This document shows, one piece after another, positions 1 through 9,948 of a DNA stretch of 64,000 bases (positions within the stretch are counted from its first letter, which is position 1; each line of letters begins with the position of its first letter). The translations under genes and the position numbers were made by a program. This DNA comes from Sulfurimonas lithotrophica (GTDB taxonomy: Bacteria; Campylobacterota; Campylobacteria; Campylobacterales; Sulfurimonadaceae): positions 2,232,001 to 2,296,000 of the forward strand of contig NZ_CP043617.1 in the NCBI RefSeq assembly GCF_009258225.1. Direction: 5' to 3'. The notes beneath the pieces are model-generated. The model ran no database searches, was not told where the DNA came from, and saw only the letters and a list, made by a program, of their open reading frames with translations.

Positions 1-368
1 AATGCTAAAGGTATTTTTTTTTCATACTTTTGAAAATATTTTTCATCAACTACAAGCTCGTCCGCTTTAATATGTATAAAACTTGAAAAATACTCTTTCA
101 TATCTTCAAGCATGATAGGGTTTGCTTCATCCGAATCAAATATAAGTCTATCTCCGTGATGTGCGATATGCGGAATATTTCTCACAACATCTATTCCGAC
201 CGCTTTATCTATACCAAATTCCCTAGATTCGTTAGCTATACGAAAATCTGAACAAAGCAGTGTAATATCCACACCTTTTTTCTGTAACTCTTTTACTATA
301 ACTACTGCGCGTCTAAATCTATCTAGTCCTACTCGATGTCCGGTATGCACATAATAATATGTTTTCAT
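1..368 (-). CDS. Partial protein, possibly glycosyltransferase/PseG-like N-terminus
   Basis: An open frame starts at an ATG at 366-368 and runs leftward off the window, giving about 122 residues. The N-terminus reads MKTYYYVHTGHRVGLDRFRR, followed by an alternation of strands and helices containing VVIVKELQKKGVDITLLCSD. A Gly-His near the start and then a helix resembles the first Rossmann unit of GT-B glycosyltransferases or PseG-type hydrolases, but this is a weak likeness. It reads divergently from the chemoreceptor at 555. The C-terminal part is missing, so no function is assigned with confidence. Confidence 0.55.
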   Translation of the reverse strand, partial: MKTYYYVHTGHRVGLDRFRRAVVIVKELQKKGVDITLLCSDFRIANESREFGIDKAVGIDVVRNIPHIAHHGDRLIFDSDEANPIMLEDMKEYFSSFIHIKADELVVDEKYFQKYEKKIPLA

Positions 369-554
369 TTTATATTCTTTGTTTTTTTTATGAATTGTAC
401 TAAAAAGAGATTAAGACAAATTTAGTATATATCTGAAAATACACTTAAGTAAATAATTAATAATAATATATTAAAAAATAATTTAACTTTAAAGAAACTT
501 ATATTACAATCGAACCGTTATATAAGTCAAACTTATTACAAATAAGGACACAAA

Positions 555-2795
555 ATGATTGACAAGATGACCATCAGAGCCAAGCTTATTTTTTTAAGTG
601 TTGTAGTTTTATCCGTTATAACTTTATTCTCCGTTAAAAATGCTTATAACACTTGGAGTGAACATGAAAACATAAAAAAGACAGCTTCTCTTATAAAACT
701 TTCCGTAAAAATGAGTGCCGTGTTACATGAGTTGCAAAAGGAGCGTGGAGCAAGTGCAGGATTTCTAGGTTCTAAAGGAACTAAATTTGTAGATATTCTT
801 CCTAAACAGCATACTTCAAGTGACACAAAAATTAAAGAACTTAGAGATTATATAAATCAAAATCCTTCAGAAGCAGCTTCCAAAGTTAGCACAGAAATCG
901 ATTTAAATTCTGTACTGTCCATGAGAACTAAAGTTAAGTCTCAAAGCGCACAAGTCAAAGATGCCGTAACATTCTATACTTCTTTAAATAAAAAAATCAT
1001 AGACACTATTTCTCATTTTTCAACAATACCGAAAAATGGCGATTTGAGAACAAACTTCAACAGTTTTGTTATTTTTATAAGTTCTAAAGAAAGAGCCGGC
1101 ATCGAACGTGCCGTTTTATCAAGTGTTTTTGCAAAAGATAGTTTTACAAGAACAACTGCTGCAAAATTTGCATCTTTAGTATCTGAACAAAAGGCATTAA
1201 CAAATCTGTTTATGCATACTGCAAATCAAGAGATGCAAAATGCTTTCAATAAAATTAAATCCGATAGTTCATTTACACAAGTAGAAAACTTTAGACAAAT
1301 AGCATCTTCAAAAGAGAGTGATTTTGGAGTAGATGCAACAGTATGGTTTAAAACAATTACTAAAAAAATAAATAAACTAAAAGAGTTTGAAGATACCTTG
1401 GCAAATTATACTTTAAATATGGCTGACAATATGGTTTCTTCATCTTTTATGTCCCTTATTTTTGTATCAATATTATCTGCCCTTGTAATTTTATTTGCTA
1501 TGTATCTGACAAGAAACGTATCTAACGGAATCACAAATTCCATCTGCAAGTTTAAAGAGGTCATAGGCAGAATAACTACCAACGGTGATTTATCCGTTGA
1601 TGTTAACAGAAGGGCTGTAGCAAGAGATGAGATGGATGAAATAACTTTCTTACTGGCAACACTTGTAAGTTTAGTAAAAGATTTAACCGCAAGAATAAAT
1701 ACTTCCGTTCATAAAGCTTCTCAAGGGGATTTTACTTACAATCTTAACAGTGATGGTTTAAACGGGGATTTTGCCGAAGCCATACGCAATGTTCAAGACG
1801 GAATAAATGCCATGAAATCATCTCATGAAAAACAGACGTTTATAAACTTTTCTTCAAAAGTACGAGCAGTAGGTAGCATCGGTGATGGTTTAGGGCTTAT
1901 TCAAGGTGAGATGACTAGCTTAATTCAAGAACTCGGAGATGTGCAAACTACAACAAAACAAACGGCTAAAACTTCAAATGAATCTATGGGAGCGGTAGAT
2001 AACATTTTACAAAATCTTCAAACACTTATTGAACATATAAGTGATAGCAATAGTTCTATAGAAGGTTTAAATGATAAAACAAACGAAATTACTTCTATTG
2101 TTGATCTGATTAAAGATATTGCCGAACAAACCAACTTACTTGCTTTAAATGCAGCTATTGAAGCTGCACGTGCAGGTGAACACGGACGCGGTTTTGCAGT
2201 TGTTGCCGATGAAGTGCGTAAGCTGGCAGAGAGAACTCAAAAAGCGACAAGTGAAATAACAATATCTATCAACTCTATGAAACAAGAATCAAGCATAATT
2301 CTTGAAAAATCAGAAACAATGACATCTCTTGCCGATGATGCTTCTTCCTCTATCGATAGCTTTAACACAACCATGAAAGGGATGAACCAAGATGCTCTCA
2401 ATATGGCTGGAGTTATAAACGATATGGAAAATAAGGTATTTATCGTTCTGGCAAAAATCGACCATATCATATACAAAGCTAATGCTTATGATGCAATTAT
2501 AGCAGCCGACAAAAGCAAAGCCTTCGGTACACATACAGAATGTAGGCTCGGAAAATGGTACGAATCCCAAGGAAAAGAAAGATTTGGTAACACGGATGCT
2601 TATAAATCTGCCGCAGTTCCGCATAAAGCCGTACATGATAGCGTAAGAAGTACAATTGTTTTCTTTGAAAACGAAGATAAAAGAATAGAAAATGAAGACA
2701 AAATTGTAGGTAATTTAAAAACTATGGAAGAAAATAGCGATAAACTTTTTGTTTGTCTTAATGATATGCTTTTGCAATATCATGAAGACAACTAA
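555..2795 (+). CDS. Methyl-accepting chemotaxis protein with NIT sensor and C-terminal CZB domain
   Basis: This 746-residue chemoreceptor would sit in the inner membrane and signal to CheA/CheW. A first membrane segment is near residues 10-29. The periplasmic part carries the NIT-type signature [13 protein letters not shown] second membrane segment lies near 297-317, followed by a HAMP region. The signalling hairpin, around residues 520-565, has the highly conserved [20 protein letters not shown]. The tail is a chemoreceptor zinc-binding (CZB) domain with the expected ligands H637, C663 (in ECRLGKWY), H690 and H694. A ribosome site AAGGA lies 8 bases before the ATG. Its stop overlaps the mnmG stop by 4 bases. 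NIT domains are known to sense nitrate/nitrite in some proteins; the ligand here is inferred only. CZB domains elsewhere respond to zinc or oxidants. Confidence 0.93.
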   Translation: MIDKMTIRAKLIFLSVVVLSVITLFSVKNAYNTWSEHENIKKTASLIKLSVKMSAVLHELQKERGASAGFLGSKGTKFVDILPKQHTSSDTKIKELRDYINQNPSEAASKVSTEIDLNSVLSMRTKVKSQSAQVKDAVTFYTSLNKKIIDTISHFSTIPKNGDLRTNFNSFVIFISSKERAGIERAVLSSVFAKDSFTRTTAAKFASLVSEQKALTNLFMHTANQEMQNAFNKIKSDSSFTQVENFRQIASSKESDFGVDATVWFKTITKKINKLKEFEDTLANYTLNMADNMVSSSFMSLIFVSILSALVILFAMYLTRNVSNGITNSICKFKEVIGRITTNGDLSVDVNRRAVARDEMDEITFLLATLVSLVKDLTARINTSVHKASQGDFTYNLNSDGLNGDFAEAIRNVQDGINAMKSSHEKQTFINFSSKVRAVGSIGDGLGLIQGEMTSLIQELGDVQTTTKQTAKTSNESMGAVDNILQNLQTLIEHISDSNSSIEGLNDKTNEITSIVDLIKDIAEQTNLLALNAAIEAARAGEHGRGFAVVADEVRKLAERTQKATSEITISINSMKQESSIILEKSETMTSLADDASSSIDSFNTTMKGMNQDALNMAGVINDMENKVFIVLAKIDHIIYKANAYDAIIAADKSKAFGTHTECRLGKWYESQGKERFGNTDAYKSAAVPHKAVHDSVRSTIVFFENEDKRIENEDKIVGNLKTMEENSDKLFVCLNDMLLQYHEDN

Positions 2796-4666
2796 GAGTT
2801 TTTTGTAGCCATTTTTATGTAAATATGCAGTATCTCGATAGCGGCAGGGGTTATTCCGCTGATATTGGATGCAGCTTGCAAAGTAGGCGGGTTAAATGTT
2901 GAAAGTTTTTCCTGAATCTCTTTGCTTAGACCGCTCACTACCGTAAAATCAAAACCTTCAGGGATAGCTACTTTAAGATACTTTTTCATCTTTTGTATCT
3001 CTTGTGCCTGTTTTTCAATATAGCGCGCGTATTTACCCTCTACCAAGATCTCTTCTTGTATGTATGGATCCAGTTCTGCGAGTTCCGGTACAAGTTTTAA
3101 CATCTTCTCAACATCAAAAGTTTTTCTTGCTACTAGCTGTTGAGCAGTTTGCACATCTTTGATAGGCTCTTCATCCATAGACTCTAAAAGTGTATTAAAC
3201 TCTTTGTTTGGCGTAAACTTTGTATCTTCAAGAAGCAAAGCACCCTCTTTTATCTGTGCATCTTTTGTTTTTACTTTTTCATAAACCTCATCACTTAAAA
3301 GTCCCAGTTCATGTCCATAGTGAGAAAGTCTTGTATCTGCCGATTCTTCACGCAGAAGTAGTCTGTACTCGGCACGAGATGTGAACATACGGTATGGCTC
3401 TTTAGTACCTTTAGTAACAAGATCATCTATTAAAACACCAATATATGCTTCATCACGACGAAGTACGAGGGCGTCTTTACCTTGGATGCTAAGAGATGCG
3501 TTTATTCCAGCCATTAAGCCTTGTGCCGCAGCTTCTTCATAACCTGTAGTCCCGTTTATTTGACCTGCAAGATATAAACCTTTTATCTTTTTAGTCTCTA
3601 GCGAATGTTTTAACTCCCTCGGATCTACATAGTCATACTCAATAGCATATCCGTAACGGACTATTTTTGCATTCTCCATCCCCTTTACAGAGTGAATCAT
3701 TTGTTGTTGAACTTCCGGTGGCAGTGACGTACTCATACCGTTTATGTAACACTCGGTATTTTCCATAGTCTGAGGCTCAATGAAGAGGTGGTGTCTGTCT
3801 TTGTCACGGAAGCGGTTTATTTTATCTTCAATAGAAGGACAATAGCGTGGTCCTGTTCCTTCTATTTGTCCCGTAAAAAGAGGTGCGCGGTAAAAGTTTG
3901 ACTCGATTATCTCATGTGTCGTCTCATTCGTGTATGCTATAAAACAAGGTATCTGTTTTTTAGTCTTGGCAAACTCATCTCTGTCTGTACGAAATGAAAA
4001 CGGGCTAGGAACTTCATCACCCCCTTGTTCTTCCATAACCGAAAAATCGATAGAAGAACTGTCTATACGGGCACATGTCCCTGTTTTTAGTCTATCCATC
4101 GTAAGTCCGCACTCTTTTAGAGATGCACTTAGACCTTTAGATGTTTGTTCACCAAAACGCCCACCCTCTTGTTTGATTTCACCTATGTGTATAAGACCGT
4201 TTAAAAACGTACCCGATGTAATAATGACTTTTTTAGCCATATACTCATTTAAAAGATGTGTTTTAACACCTTTTACTTGCATTTCTTCAACTATTAAAGA
4301 ATCTGCCAATTCTTGAACAAGGTCTAAATTCGGCGTGTTTAAGATTTTGTTTCTAGCTATGACTTTGTATCTGTCCATATCTATCTGAGCACGGCTTCCG
4401 CGAACCGCAGGACCTTTTGTATGGTTAAGTATGCGAAACTGTATTCCGGCTTCATCAGTAATGAGACCCATTTCACCGCCGAGTGCATCTAGTTCACGCA
4501 CAAGATGCCCTTTTGCAAGTCCGCCGATAGCAGGGTTACAAGAGGTAGCACCCACATTTTCTGCAAGCATTGAGATTAAAACAGTTTTGTTACCCATTCT
4601 AGCCGAAGAGAGTGCGGCTTCTACACCTGCATGACCGCCACCGACTACTATTACATCATAATTCAT
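2792..4666 (-). CDS. mnmG: tRNA uridine-5-carboxymethylaminomethyl(34) synthesis enzyme MnmG (GidA)
   Basis: MnmG works with MnmE to build the (carboxymethyl)aminomethyl group on U34 of several tRNAs, using FAD, NADH and methylene-tetrahydrofolate. The N-terminus [18 protein letters not shown] is the family FAD-binding motif, and [14 protein letters not shown] is also characteristic. The C-terminal helical domain ends with [14 protein letters not shown], as in the family. The frame extends 14 codons further upstream, but I chose the ATG at 4666: it begins exactly at the conserved N-terminus, gives 624 residues (the usual length), and has GGA 6 bases upstream. The gene converges on the chemoreceptor with a 4-base overlap of stop codons. 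mnmC oxidase and mnmD genes are elsewhere in this window. Confidence 0.97.
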   Translation of the reverse strand: MNYDVIVVGGGHAGVEAALSSARMGNKTVLISMLAENVGATSCNPAIGGLAKGHLVRELDALGGEMGLITDEAGIQFRILNHTKGPAVRGSRAQIDMDRYKVIARNKILNTPNLDLVQELADSLIVEEMQVKGVKTHLLNEYMAKKVIITSGTFLNGLIHIGEIKQEGGRFGEQTSKGLSASLKECGLTMDRLKTGTCARIDSSSIDFSVMEEQGGDEVPSPFSFRTDRDEFAKTKKQIPCFIAYTNETTHEIIESNFYRAPLFTGQIEGTGPRYCPSIEDKINRFRDKDRHHLFIEPQTMENTECYINGMSTSLPPEVQQQMIHSVKGMENAKIVRYGYAIEYDYVDPRELKHSLETKKIKGLYLAGQINGTTGYEEAAAQGLMAGINASLSIQGKDALVLRRDEAYIGVLIDDLVTKGTKEPYRMFTSRAEYRLLLREESADTRLSHYGHELGLLSDEVYEKVKTKDAQIKEGALLLEDTKFTPNKEFNTLLESMDEEPIKDVQTAQQLVARKTFDVEKMLKLVPELAELDPYIQEEILVEGKYARYIEKQAQEIQKMKKYLKVAIPEGFDFTVVSGLSKEIQEKLSTFNPPTLQAASNISGITPAAIEILHIYIKMATKNS

Positions 4667-4716
4667 TCTAGTTCCACTAAAGAAGTTTGTTAAATGGAAT
4701 TTTATCATTTTAATGT

Positions 4717-4722
4717 ATAATT
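4717..4722 (+). promoter_or_regulatory. -10 promoter element for the 71-aa / Sel1 / ribE operon
   Basis: A perfect TATAAT at 4717-4722 lies 32 bases before the ATG at 4755, in the 88-bp gap between the divergent mnmG and the small gene. No clear -35 box is seen, which is usual for sigma70 promoters in Campylobacterota. Confidence 0.5.
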
Positions 4723-4754
4723 TGCCTAAATAGAAATATTAATAGAGGTTTTTT

Positions 4755-4970
4755 ATGTCAAAAGAAGACAAAAAAGATATATTTGCAGACTATAAACCTG
4801 AAATTGTAGAATATGACCCTGAAATAGACGGCGGTGAAGAACACAAGATTAGAAATGAGCATCTGGACCATAAAGAAGATGCACTTGAAAAGATAAGAAA
4901 AGCTAAGGCCAAAGCAAAGGGAAATCAAACAACTTTCAGACAAAACATAAGAACGGAAAACGAAAAATAA
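4755..4970 (+). CDS. Small charged hypothetical protein
   Basis: The frame encodes 71 mostly charged residues, with no membrane segment and no signal peptide. The first half is acidic (EIVEYDPEIDGGEEH) and the second half is Lys/Arg/Gln-rich and probably helical. GAGG in front of the ATG is a usable ribosome site. Its stop overlaps the next start in TAATG, so it is translationally coupled to the Sel1-repeat gene. I do not recognise the family. Its coupling and promoter position support a real gene. Confidence 0.7.
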   Translation: MSKEDKKDIFADYKPEIVEYDPEIDGGEEHKIRNEHLDHKEDALEKIRKAKAKAKGNQTTFRQNIRTENEK

Positions 4971-5656
4971 TGATACATAATGCACACAATGCATATAACT
5001 CTCAAGATTTTGAAAAAGCATTTAAACTATATGAAGATTTAGCAAATAAAGGCGATGCGGATGCAACTACATCACTTGGGTTTATGTACCAAAATGCCCA
5101 AGGCTGTGAAAAAAACGATAAAAAAGCATTAGAACTTTACACGAAAGCCGCCGAGGATAAACAACCTCTTGCTCTTTTTAACTTAGCCGTACTATACATG
5201 AACGGTCTAGGCGGTGTAGAACACGACCAGTTCAAAGCACATGAGTTGTTTTTGGAAGCGGCAGTCAAAGAAGTTCCCCAAGCTATGTACGAAGTAGCTT
5301 TAATGTTTGAACGCGGTCTAGGTTGTGTTCAAAACTATTCAGAGGCTGCTTTTTGGTATGAAGAGGGTGCTAAACGCGGTCATTTGGAAGCTTTTAACAA
5401 CTTAGGCGTACTTTATAAAGAGGGTCATGGAGTTATTCAAGACGATGCAAAATGTTTTATATGTTTTTCACGTGCAGCCGAGGGTGGACTTGCACAAGGT
5501 CTTTATAACTTAGGTCAGCTATACGATCAGGGCATCGGATGCGAACAAGATCATGACAAAGCACTTGATTATTGTAGAAAAGCCGCTTACAAAGGGCACG
5601 AAAAAGCTAAAGCCATAATCAAAGAGCTTCAAGAAGATGGAAAGATAGTATTTTAA
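4970..5656 (+). CDS. Sel1-like repeat (TPR-type) protein
   Basis: This 228-residue protein is almost wholly made of about six Sel1-like repeats of roughly 36 residues, each with an A..LG.(L/M)Y..G.G...D..KA pattern (for example NLGVLYKEGHGVIQDDAKC). Such solenoids mediate protein-protein contacts. Unlike the secreted Hcp proteins of Helicobacter, it has no signal peptide and lacks regular Cys pairs, so a cytoplasmic place is likely. It is coupled to the upstream 71-aa gene by a one-base overlap, and ribE follows after one base. The partner is unknown. Confidence 0.85.
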   Translation: MIHNAHNAYNSQDFEKAFKLYEDLANKGDADATTSLGFMYQNAQGCEKNDKKALELYTKAAEDKQPLALFNLAVLYMNGLGGVEHDQFKAHELFLEAAVKEVPQAMYEVALMFERGLGCVQNYSEAAFWYEEGAKRGHLEAFNNLGVLYKEGHGVIQDDAKCFICFSRAAEGGLAQGLYNLGQLYDQGIGCEQDHDKALDYCRKAAYKGHEKAKAIIKELQEDGKIVF

Positions 5657-5657
5657 A

Positions 5658-6275
5658 ATGTTTACAGGATTAATACGTGAAATTGCAACTGTTAAAAGCT
5701 TTGTCGGCTCGACTCTTAGCATCAAAGCCAAATATAAAGGTGCTCTTGGTGATTCCATTGCGATAAACGGAGCTTGTTTAACAGTTACCGATGTTCTTAA
5801 TGATGGTTTTTCGGTTGAACTCTCACCCGAGAGTCAAAAACTTTTAGCGATTGAGAACTATAAAAACGAAGTGCATATTGAACCTGCTATGATGATGGGG
5901 GACAGGTTTGACGGGCATGTAGTTCAAGGACATGTTGACTGCATCGGAGAAGTTAGCGAGATAAAAAACAATGGAAACTCTTATGATATTTTCATAAAAC
6001 TTCCAAAAAAATTTATAGCTTACGTAATTCCTAAAGGCTCAATAACCATAGACGGAGTAAGCCTAACGGTCAATGAAGTATTTGATGAGAGCTTTCGTTT
6101 GACTATTATTCCTCATACGATGAAAGAGACTTTGATTAGAAACTATAAAAAAGGATATAGGGTAAATATTGAAACCGATATGTTTGCACGTTACGTAGCA
6201 CACATAATATCGCATCAATCAAAACCGAATTCTTTAACATGGGATGAAGTGGATTCAATTTCAGCAATATACTAA
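5658..6275 (+). CDS. ribE: Riboflavin synthase, alpha subunit
   Basis: Riboflavin synthase dismutates two 6,7-dimethyl-8-ribityllumazine molecules to riboflavin and a pyrimidine. The protein has 205 residues, the usual size, and two tandem lumazine-binding barrels. Repeat one begins MFTGLIREIATV and contains GDSIAINGACLTV. Repeat two begins at FDGHVVQGHVDCIGEV and contains KGSITIDGVSLTV, mirroring repeat one. The C-terminal helix includes ETDMFARYVAH. It begins one base after the Sel1-repeat stop and is the third gene of this operon. The ribosome site is weak, consistent with coupling. No FMN riboswitch was seen. Confidence 0.95.
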   Translation: MFTGLIREIATVKSFVGSTLSIKAKYKGALGDSIAINGACLTVTDVLNDGFSVELSPESQKLLAIENYKNEVHIEPAMMMGDRFDGHVVQGHVDCIGEVSEIKNNGNSYDIFIKLPKKFIAYVIPKGSITIDGVSLTVNEVFDESFRLTIIPHTMKETLIRNYKKGYRVNIETDMFARYVAHIISHQSKPNSLTWDEVDSISAIY

Positions 6276-6302
6276 AAGGGACTAAACTTAAATATATTTT
6301 GA

Positions 6303-6308
6303 TATAAT
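6303..6308 (+). promoter_or_regulatory. -10 element before the NIT-GGDEF gene
   Basis: A perfect TATAAT stands at 6303-6308 in the 58-bp gap after ribE, 25 bases before the ATG at 6334. It suggests that the diguanylate cyclase has its own promoter. No -35 is evident. Confidence 0.45.
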
Positions 6309-6333
6309 TTTTAGAAAGTAGGAACATTTTTTC

Positions 6334-7935
6334 ATGGATTCTATTCGCTTTCGAGTTATTTTATTATCAACTTTTGCTTTAGTGTTTTTAGGATTTACCA
6401 TATTTAAAGGGTATAGTGACGTACAAAACGATTTAAAAAAATCTCAAAACTCTCTAACCTTGATTAATAACATAAGCTATCTATCACAAGTTATTCATTC
6501 ACTTCAAAAAGAAAGAGGTTTAAGTGCAATAAATATAACAAACGAAAATAAACTACTTAAAAAAGAGTTACTTAAACAACGCCAAATTACAGATTCCATA
6601 TTAAAAGATTTAAATAAAAATTTTAATAATAACCTTAATAACAAACTAATCAAAATACGAGAAAATATTGATACTAATGTAAATCCATGGTATACCATCA
6701 AACAATTTTATAGCCAAAAAATCGAGCATTTACTTAATCAAATACATTTATCAATAGGTAGTTTAGACTATTCTAAAGATATTATTCATAAACTGGATGC
6801 AGTCTATAACTTGTTATATGCCAAAGAAAATCTTGGACTATTAAGAGCTACCATATCTAGATATTATCAAAAAGATTCCTTATCAACACAAGAGTTACTA
6901 GATGTCGGGAAAAGATACTTTATATTCAAAGATAGATATAAATCTTTTTTGCTCGAACAAAATAATTTTGATGCACAAAGATTTAAAGATGAAATACAAA
7001 CTAAAACTTTTGACTCTATAAAAAATCAAGTTGAATCAGTATTGACAAACAATTATATCCATACTGATGCCGCAACACTCAAATGGTGGGAAGATACAAC
7101 AAGTATTATAAACACTATGCTTAAAGTAGAAAAAGAACTACTTGAACAAATTCGAAAACACTCAAACCAAACAATAACAAAAACACAAAAAAAACTTTTT
7201 ATATATACTATATTTGCTTTAATAGCTTTTTTTATGATTTTTTTATTAACAATCTTAACCGTATCAAGAATACTGCAGGCACTTTCATGTCTTATTCGTT
7301 CTTTAAACAGGGTACAAGAAAAAGAAGATTTTGAAATTAGAATTGAAACTAAATCAAATGATGAGTTTACGAAATTAAGCTCTTCAATAAATAATTTGTT
7401 AGACTATACGGCTAAAATTATAAAAGAAAAAGACAAACTGGCATCCACGGATTTGTTGACGGGAATTATGAATAGACGTAGCTTTACAACTTCTGCAAAT
7501 AAAGAGATTGCAAGAAGTCATCGTTATAAAACTCCTTTGTCTTTAATATACTGTGATATTGACAAATTTAAATCCGTAAACGATAACTATGGTCATTCTA
7601 TGGGTGATCAGGTTTTAGAAGCATTTGCAAAAACAGTAAAGTCACATATACGAGACAGCGATTTATTTGGTAGATGGGGAGGTGAAGAGTTTATTATTTT
7701 AGCAGTTGAAACCGATGAATCTCAAGCACAACAACTAGCCGATCATTTACGAAAACTCGTAATGGATATAAAAGTTTTACCTTCTGAACAAGTTACATGT
7801 AGTTTTGGAGTTTCTCAGCTTAAAAACAATGAATCTTTTGAGGAGTTATGTGAACGTGCCGATAAAGCGGTATATCACGCTAAAAATTCAGGTAGAAATA
7901 AAGTATCGACTAATTCAGAGGCAACTCCAATATAA
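6334..7935 (+). CDS. Membrane diguanylate cyclase with NIT-like sensor, HAMP and GGDEF
   Basis: This 533-residue protein should make cyclic di-GMP in response to an external signal. A membrane segment near residues 7-25 precedes a periplasmic helical sensor with HSLQKERGLSAINIT, the NIT-type signature also present in the chemoreceptor at 555. A second membrane segment is near 285-310, followed by HAMP. The GGDEF domain has GGEEF at 449-453, an active variant, and an inhibitory I-site RDSD at 440-443 with the normal 5-residue spacing. Its 3' end overlaps the convergent kinase gene by 26 bases. The ligand is unknown. Confidence 0.9.
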   Translation: MDSIRFRVILLSTFALVFLGFTIFKGYSDVQNDLKKSQNSLTLINNISYLSQVIHSLQKERGLSAINITNENKLLKKELLKQRQITDSILKDLNKNFNNNLNNKLIKIRENIDTNVNPWYTIKQFYSQKIEHLLNQIHLSIGSLDYSKDIIHKLDAVYNLLYAKENLGLLRATISRYYQKDSLSTQELLDVGKRYFIFKDRYKSFLLEQNNFDAQRFKDEIQTKTFDSIKNQVESVLTNNYIHTDAATLKWWEDTTSIINTMLKVEKELLEQIRKHSNQTITKTQKKLFIYTIFALIAFFMIFLLTILTVSRILQALSCLIRSLNRVQEKEDFEIRIETKSNDEFTKLSSSINNLLDYTAKIIKEKDKLASTDLLTGIMNRRSFTTSANKEIARSHRYKTPLSLIYCDIDKFKSVNDNYGHSMGDQVLEAFAKTVKSHIRDSDLFGRWGGEEFIILAVETDESQAQQLADHLRKLVMDIKVLPSEQVTCSFGVSQLKNNESFEELCERADKAVYHAKNSGRNKVSTNSEATPI

Positions 7936-9052
7936 ACTTAGCACCATTAAGTACATTTACGGCTTTTAAAGTGCCATTATGTTTTTGTGCTATTTGGTCT
8001 GTCATGTAAAGGCCTATTCCCGTTCCTTTTCCTTCCTCTTTAGTAGTTACGTTTGCTTTAAATATATCATCTATTATATCTTCCGGAATACCGCCTGCAT
8101 TGTCTATTATTTCAATTTTTTTATGTTTTTTATCTTTTAATATATTAATTTGGATTTTTCTATTTTTAATATCTTTTTCGTTAAAAGCATCTTTGGCGTT
8201 ATTTATAATATTTAATACAAGATGTTTCATCTCATTTTCTATACCGTTAATTTCAAATTTATCAACTTCATTTACACAAACTTCTATAGTATTTTTCATA
8301 AGTTCATCTGCTAAAAGATGTAATGCGGAGTTTATCATAGATTTAACATCAAATTTTTCTGTTTTTTTATTCGGTCTAAAAAAACTTCTAAACTCGTTTA
8401 ATGTTTCACTCATATGTTGAATTTGTTCAGATATATTTAACTCAAAATCTTTTAAATACTCTAAATCAACTTCTCCATATTCATAATCGGATGCCAACAT
8501 ACTTGTTCTTAGACCAATCAAACTTAGCGGTTGCGTCCATTGATGGGCTACTGCATCCATCATCTCACCCATGGCAGCTAATTTGGACTGTTGAAAAAGT
8601 ACTTTTTCTTGTTCTTTTCTTTTAGAAATTTCCTCTTCTACCTTATGTTCAAGGTAGTTTTTATATTGGCTTAACTCTTTTTTTTGTTCACTTAGTTGTA
8701 TATGTGTTGCAACACGAGCCTTAACCAGAGAGTTAATAACAGGTTTTGTAATATAATCGACTGCACCTAGTTCCAAACCTTTTATTTCATCTGCATTTTC
8801 ACTTAAAGCAGATACGAATATTACGGGTATATCTTTTGTTTTATCATTTGATTTTAAAATTTTTATTACATCATAACCGTCCATTTCAGGCATGGATATA
8901 TCTAGTAAAATAATATCAAACTGTTCTTCTTCAACTTTTTGAAGAGCTTCTTTTGCACTTAAAACACTGTCTATGTCATACTCGTCTGATAGTATTTCCT
9001 GCATTAAAGATATATTTACCAAACTGTCATCTACGATTAATACTTTATACAT
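7910..9052 (-). CDS. Response-regulator receiver fused to a sensor histidine kinase
   Basis: The order is REC first, then kinase, in 380 residues with no membrane segment, so it is cytoplasmic. The receiver (1-120) has the acidic pair D8-D9, phospho-acceptor D51 (LLDISMPEMDG) and K103. A coiled coil around 120-155 leads to the H-box with H170 (VAHQWTQPL), a variant common in these bacteria. The ATP-binding domain has an N-box (NIINNAKDAF), DNAGG and GTGIGLYM. This layout suggests a kinase controlled by phosphorelay into its own receiver. No partner regulator lies beside it. It converges on the NIT-GGDEF gene with 26 shared bases. Confidence 0.9.
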   Translation of the reverse strand: MYKVLIVDDSLVNISLMQEILSDEYDIDSVLSAKEALQKVEEEQFDIILLDISMPEMDGYDVIKILKSNDKTKDIPVIFVSALSENADEIKGLELGAVDYITKPVINSLVKARVATHIQLSEQKKELSQYKNYLEHKVEEEISKRKEQEKVLFQQSKLAAMGEMMDAVAHQWTQPLSLIGLRTSMLASDYEYGEVDLEYLKDFELNISEQIQHMSETLNEFRSFFRPNKKTEKFDVKSMINSALHLLADELMKNTIEVCVNEVDKFEINGIENEMKHLVLNIINNAKDAFNEKDIKNRKIQINILKDKKHKKIEIIDNAGGIPEDIIDDIFKANVTTKEEGKGTGIGLYMTDQIAQKHNGTLKAVNVLNGAKFILELPLN

Positions 9053-9091
9053 AGTATGATTTTATGATGTTTAAGCTTAAAGCAACTTTTA

Positions 9092-9847
9092 CTAATCACG
9101 CAGTGATTTTACATCCGGATTACAGTTTATTTTATGGAGCATATCAACCTCCTCATACCCCTTCAACTCGGATATTGACGCGAGTGTAGAATTTCTAAAG
9201 TTATTTCCTTTATTTATATATACTTTAAATCCGTTCTCCCACAAAGCCAATCTGGTTTTTAATGCTGTAGAATATGTAGTTAAAATACCTTTTTTATTTA
9301 TAATTTTTTTAATATCTCTAAAATACTCTTTTGTCCAAAGAAGAGGGTTGACACTTGGACTGAATGCATCTTGATATACTATATCAAACTTGACATCCAA
9401 GTTTTTGACATATAACCTTGCATCTCCTATAAATAGTTCAATTTTTAAATCTTTATCTATATAATTTCCATTCTGACTTAGTTCATCTACTATATATTTT
9501 ATACTTTTAAATTCATCGGGATAGGTAAAAGCTTTTAATGACTTGACTAGATCTGCATCTAACTCCGGAGAATATATATTTATTTTTTTGTTAATAGCGT
9601 TTTTTTTATAGTAATATATAGTAGCTAATGTATTAAACCCCAAACCAAAACATATATCTAAAATATTTACTTCTTTTAAGCCTTTTGTTAGCTCATATCC
9701 CGGTATAACATGTTTTAAAAGAGACTCTTTTAGTGCACCGTCTTTTGTGGAGTGGTAATGTTCGTCATACTCTTTTGAATAAGCAGTGTATGAACCATCC
9801 TCACTTTTTACGATTTTATGCTTTTCATCATTAAAATTTGAGTTGAT
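9092..9847 (-). CDS. mnmD: MnmD-like tRNA mnm5U34 methyltransferase (stand-alone MnmC methyltransferase domain)
   Basis: The likely role is SAM-dependent methylation of nm5U34 to mnm5U34 in tRNA. Family marks include GSYTAYSKEYDEHYHS and DGALKES near the N-terminus, the SAM loop DICFGLGFNT, and DAFSPSVNPLLWT, all matching the methyltransferase half of E. coli MnmC. The only standard start in frame is a TTG at 9643, which would delete the SAM loop and substrate region. The conserved frame reads back to 9847, where ATC follows AAAGGA by 6 bases and an in-frame stop precedes it by one codon. I therefore propose an ATC start (251 residues). A sequencing error or a damaged start is the alternative. 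The oxidase half of MnmC is encoded separately at 28645. Confidence 0.75.
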   Translation of the reverse strand: MNSNFNDEKHKIVKSEDGSYTAYSKEYDEHYHSTKDGALKESLLKHVIPGYELTKGLKEVNILDICFGLGFNTLATIYYYKKNAINKKINIYSPELDADLVKSLKAFTYPDEFKSIKYIVDELSQNGNYIDKDLKIELFIGDARLYVKNLDVKFDIVYQDAFSPSVNPLLWTKEYFRDIKKIINKKGILTTYSTALKTRLALWENGFKVYINKGNNFRNSTLASISELKGYEEVDMLHKINCNPDVKSLRD

Positions 9848-9930
9848 TTTTTATCCTTTATTAAATAAAATTATTATATTTGAAAGTTATTATCCTATAA
9901 GTTTTAATGATATATTATTTAAATCACAAT

Positions 9931-9948
9931 GTGTATAACATTATACAC
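9931..9948. promoter_or_regulatory. 18-bp perfect inverted repeat before the cytochrome c gene
   Basis: GTGTATAA-CA-TTATACAC forms two perfect 8-base arms. It ends 15 bases before the ATG at 9964 and just ahead of the strong ribosome site GAGGAGG. A TATTAT-like -10 lies about 15 bases upstream of it, so the repeat would overlap the transcript start region. It looks like a dimeric-repressor operator, or an RNA hairpin near the ribosome site. The cognate regulator is not known. Confidence 0.5.

Noticed and set aside
4667-4708. 14-codon N-terminal extension of mnmG
   Set aside because: It precedes the conserved [11 protein letters not shown] start and would exceed normal length; a ribosome site fits 4666.
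9094-9108. Hairpin AATCAC-GCA-GTGATT at the end of mnmD
   Set aside because: It lies in the last codons, has no T-run on the coding strand, and gives no clear terminator.
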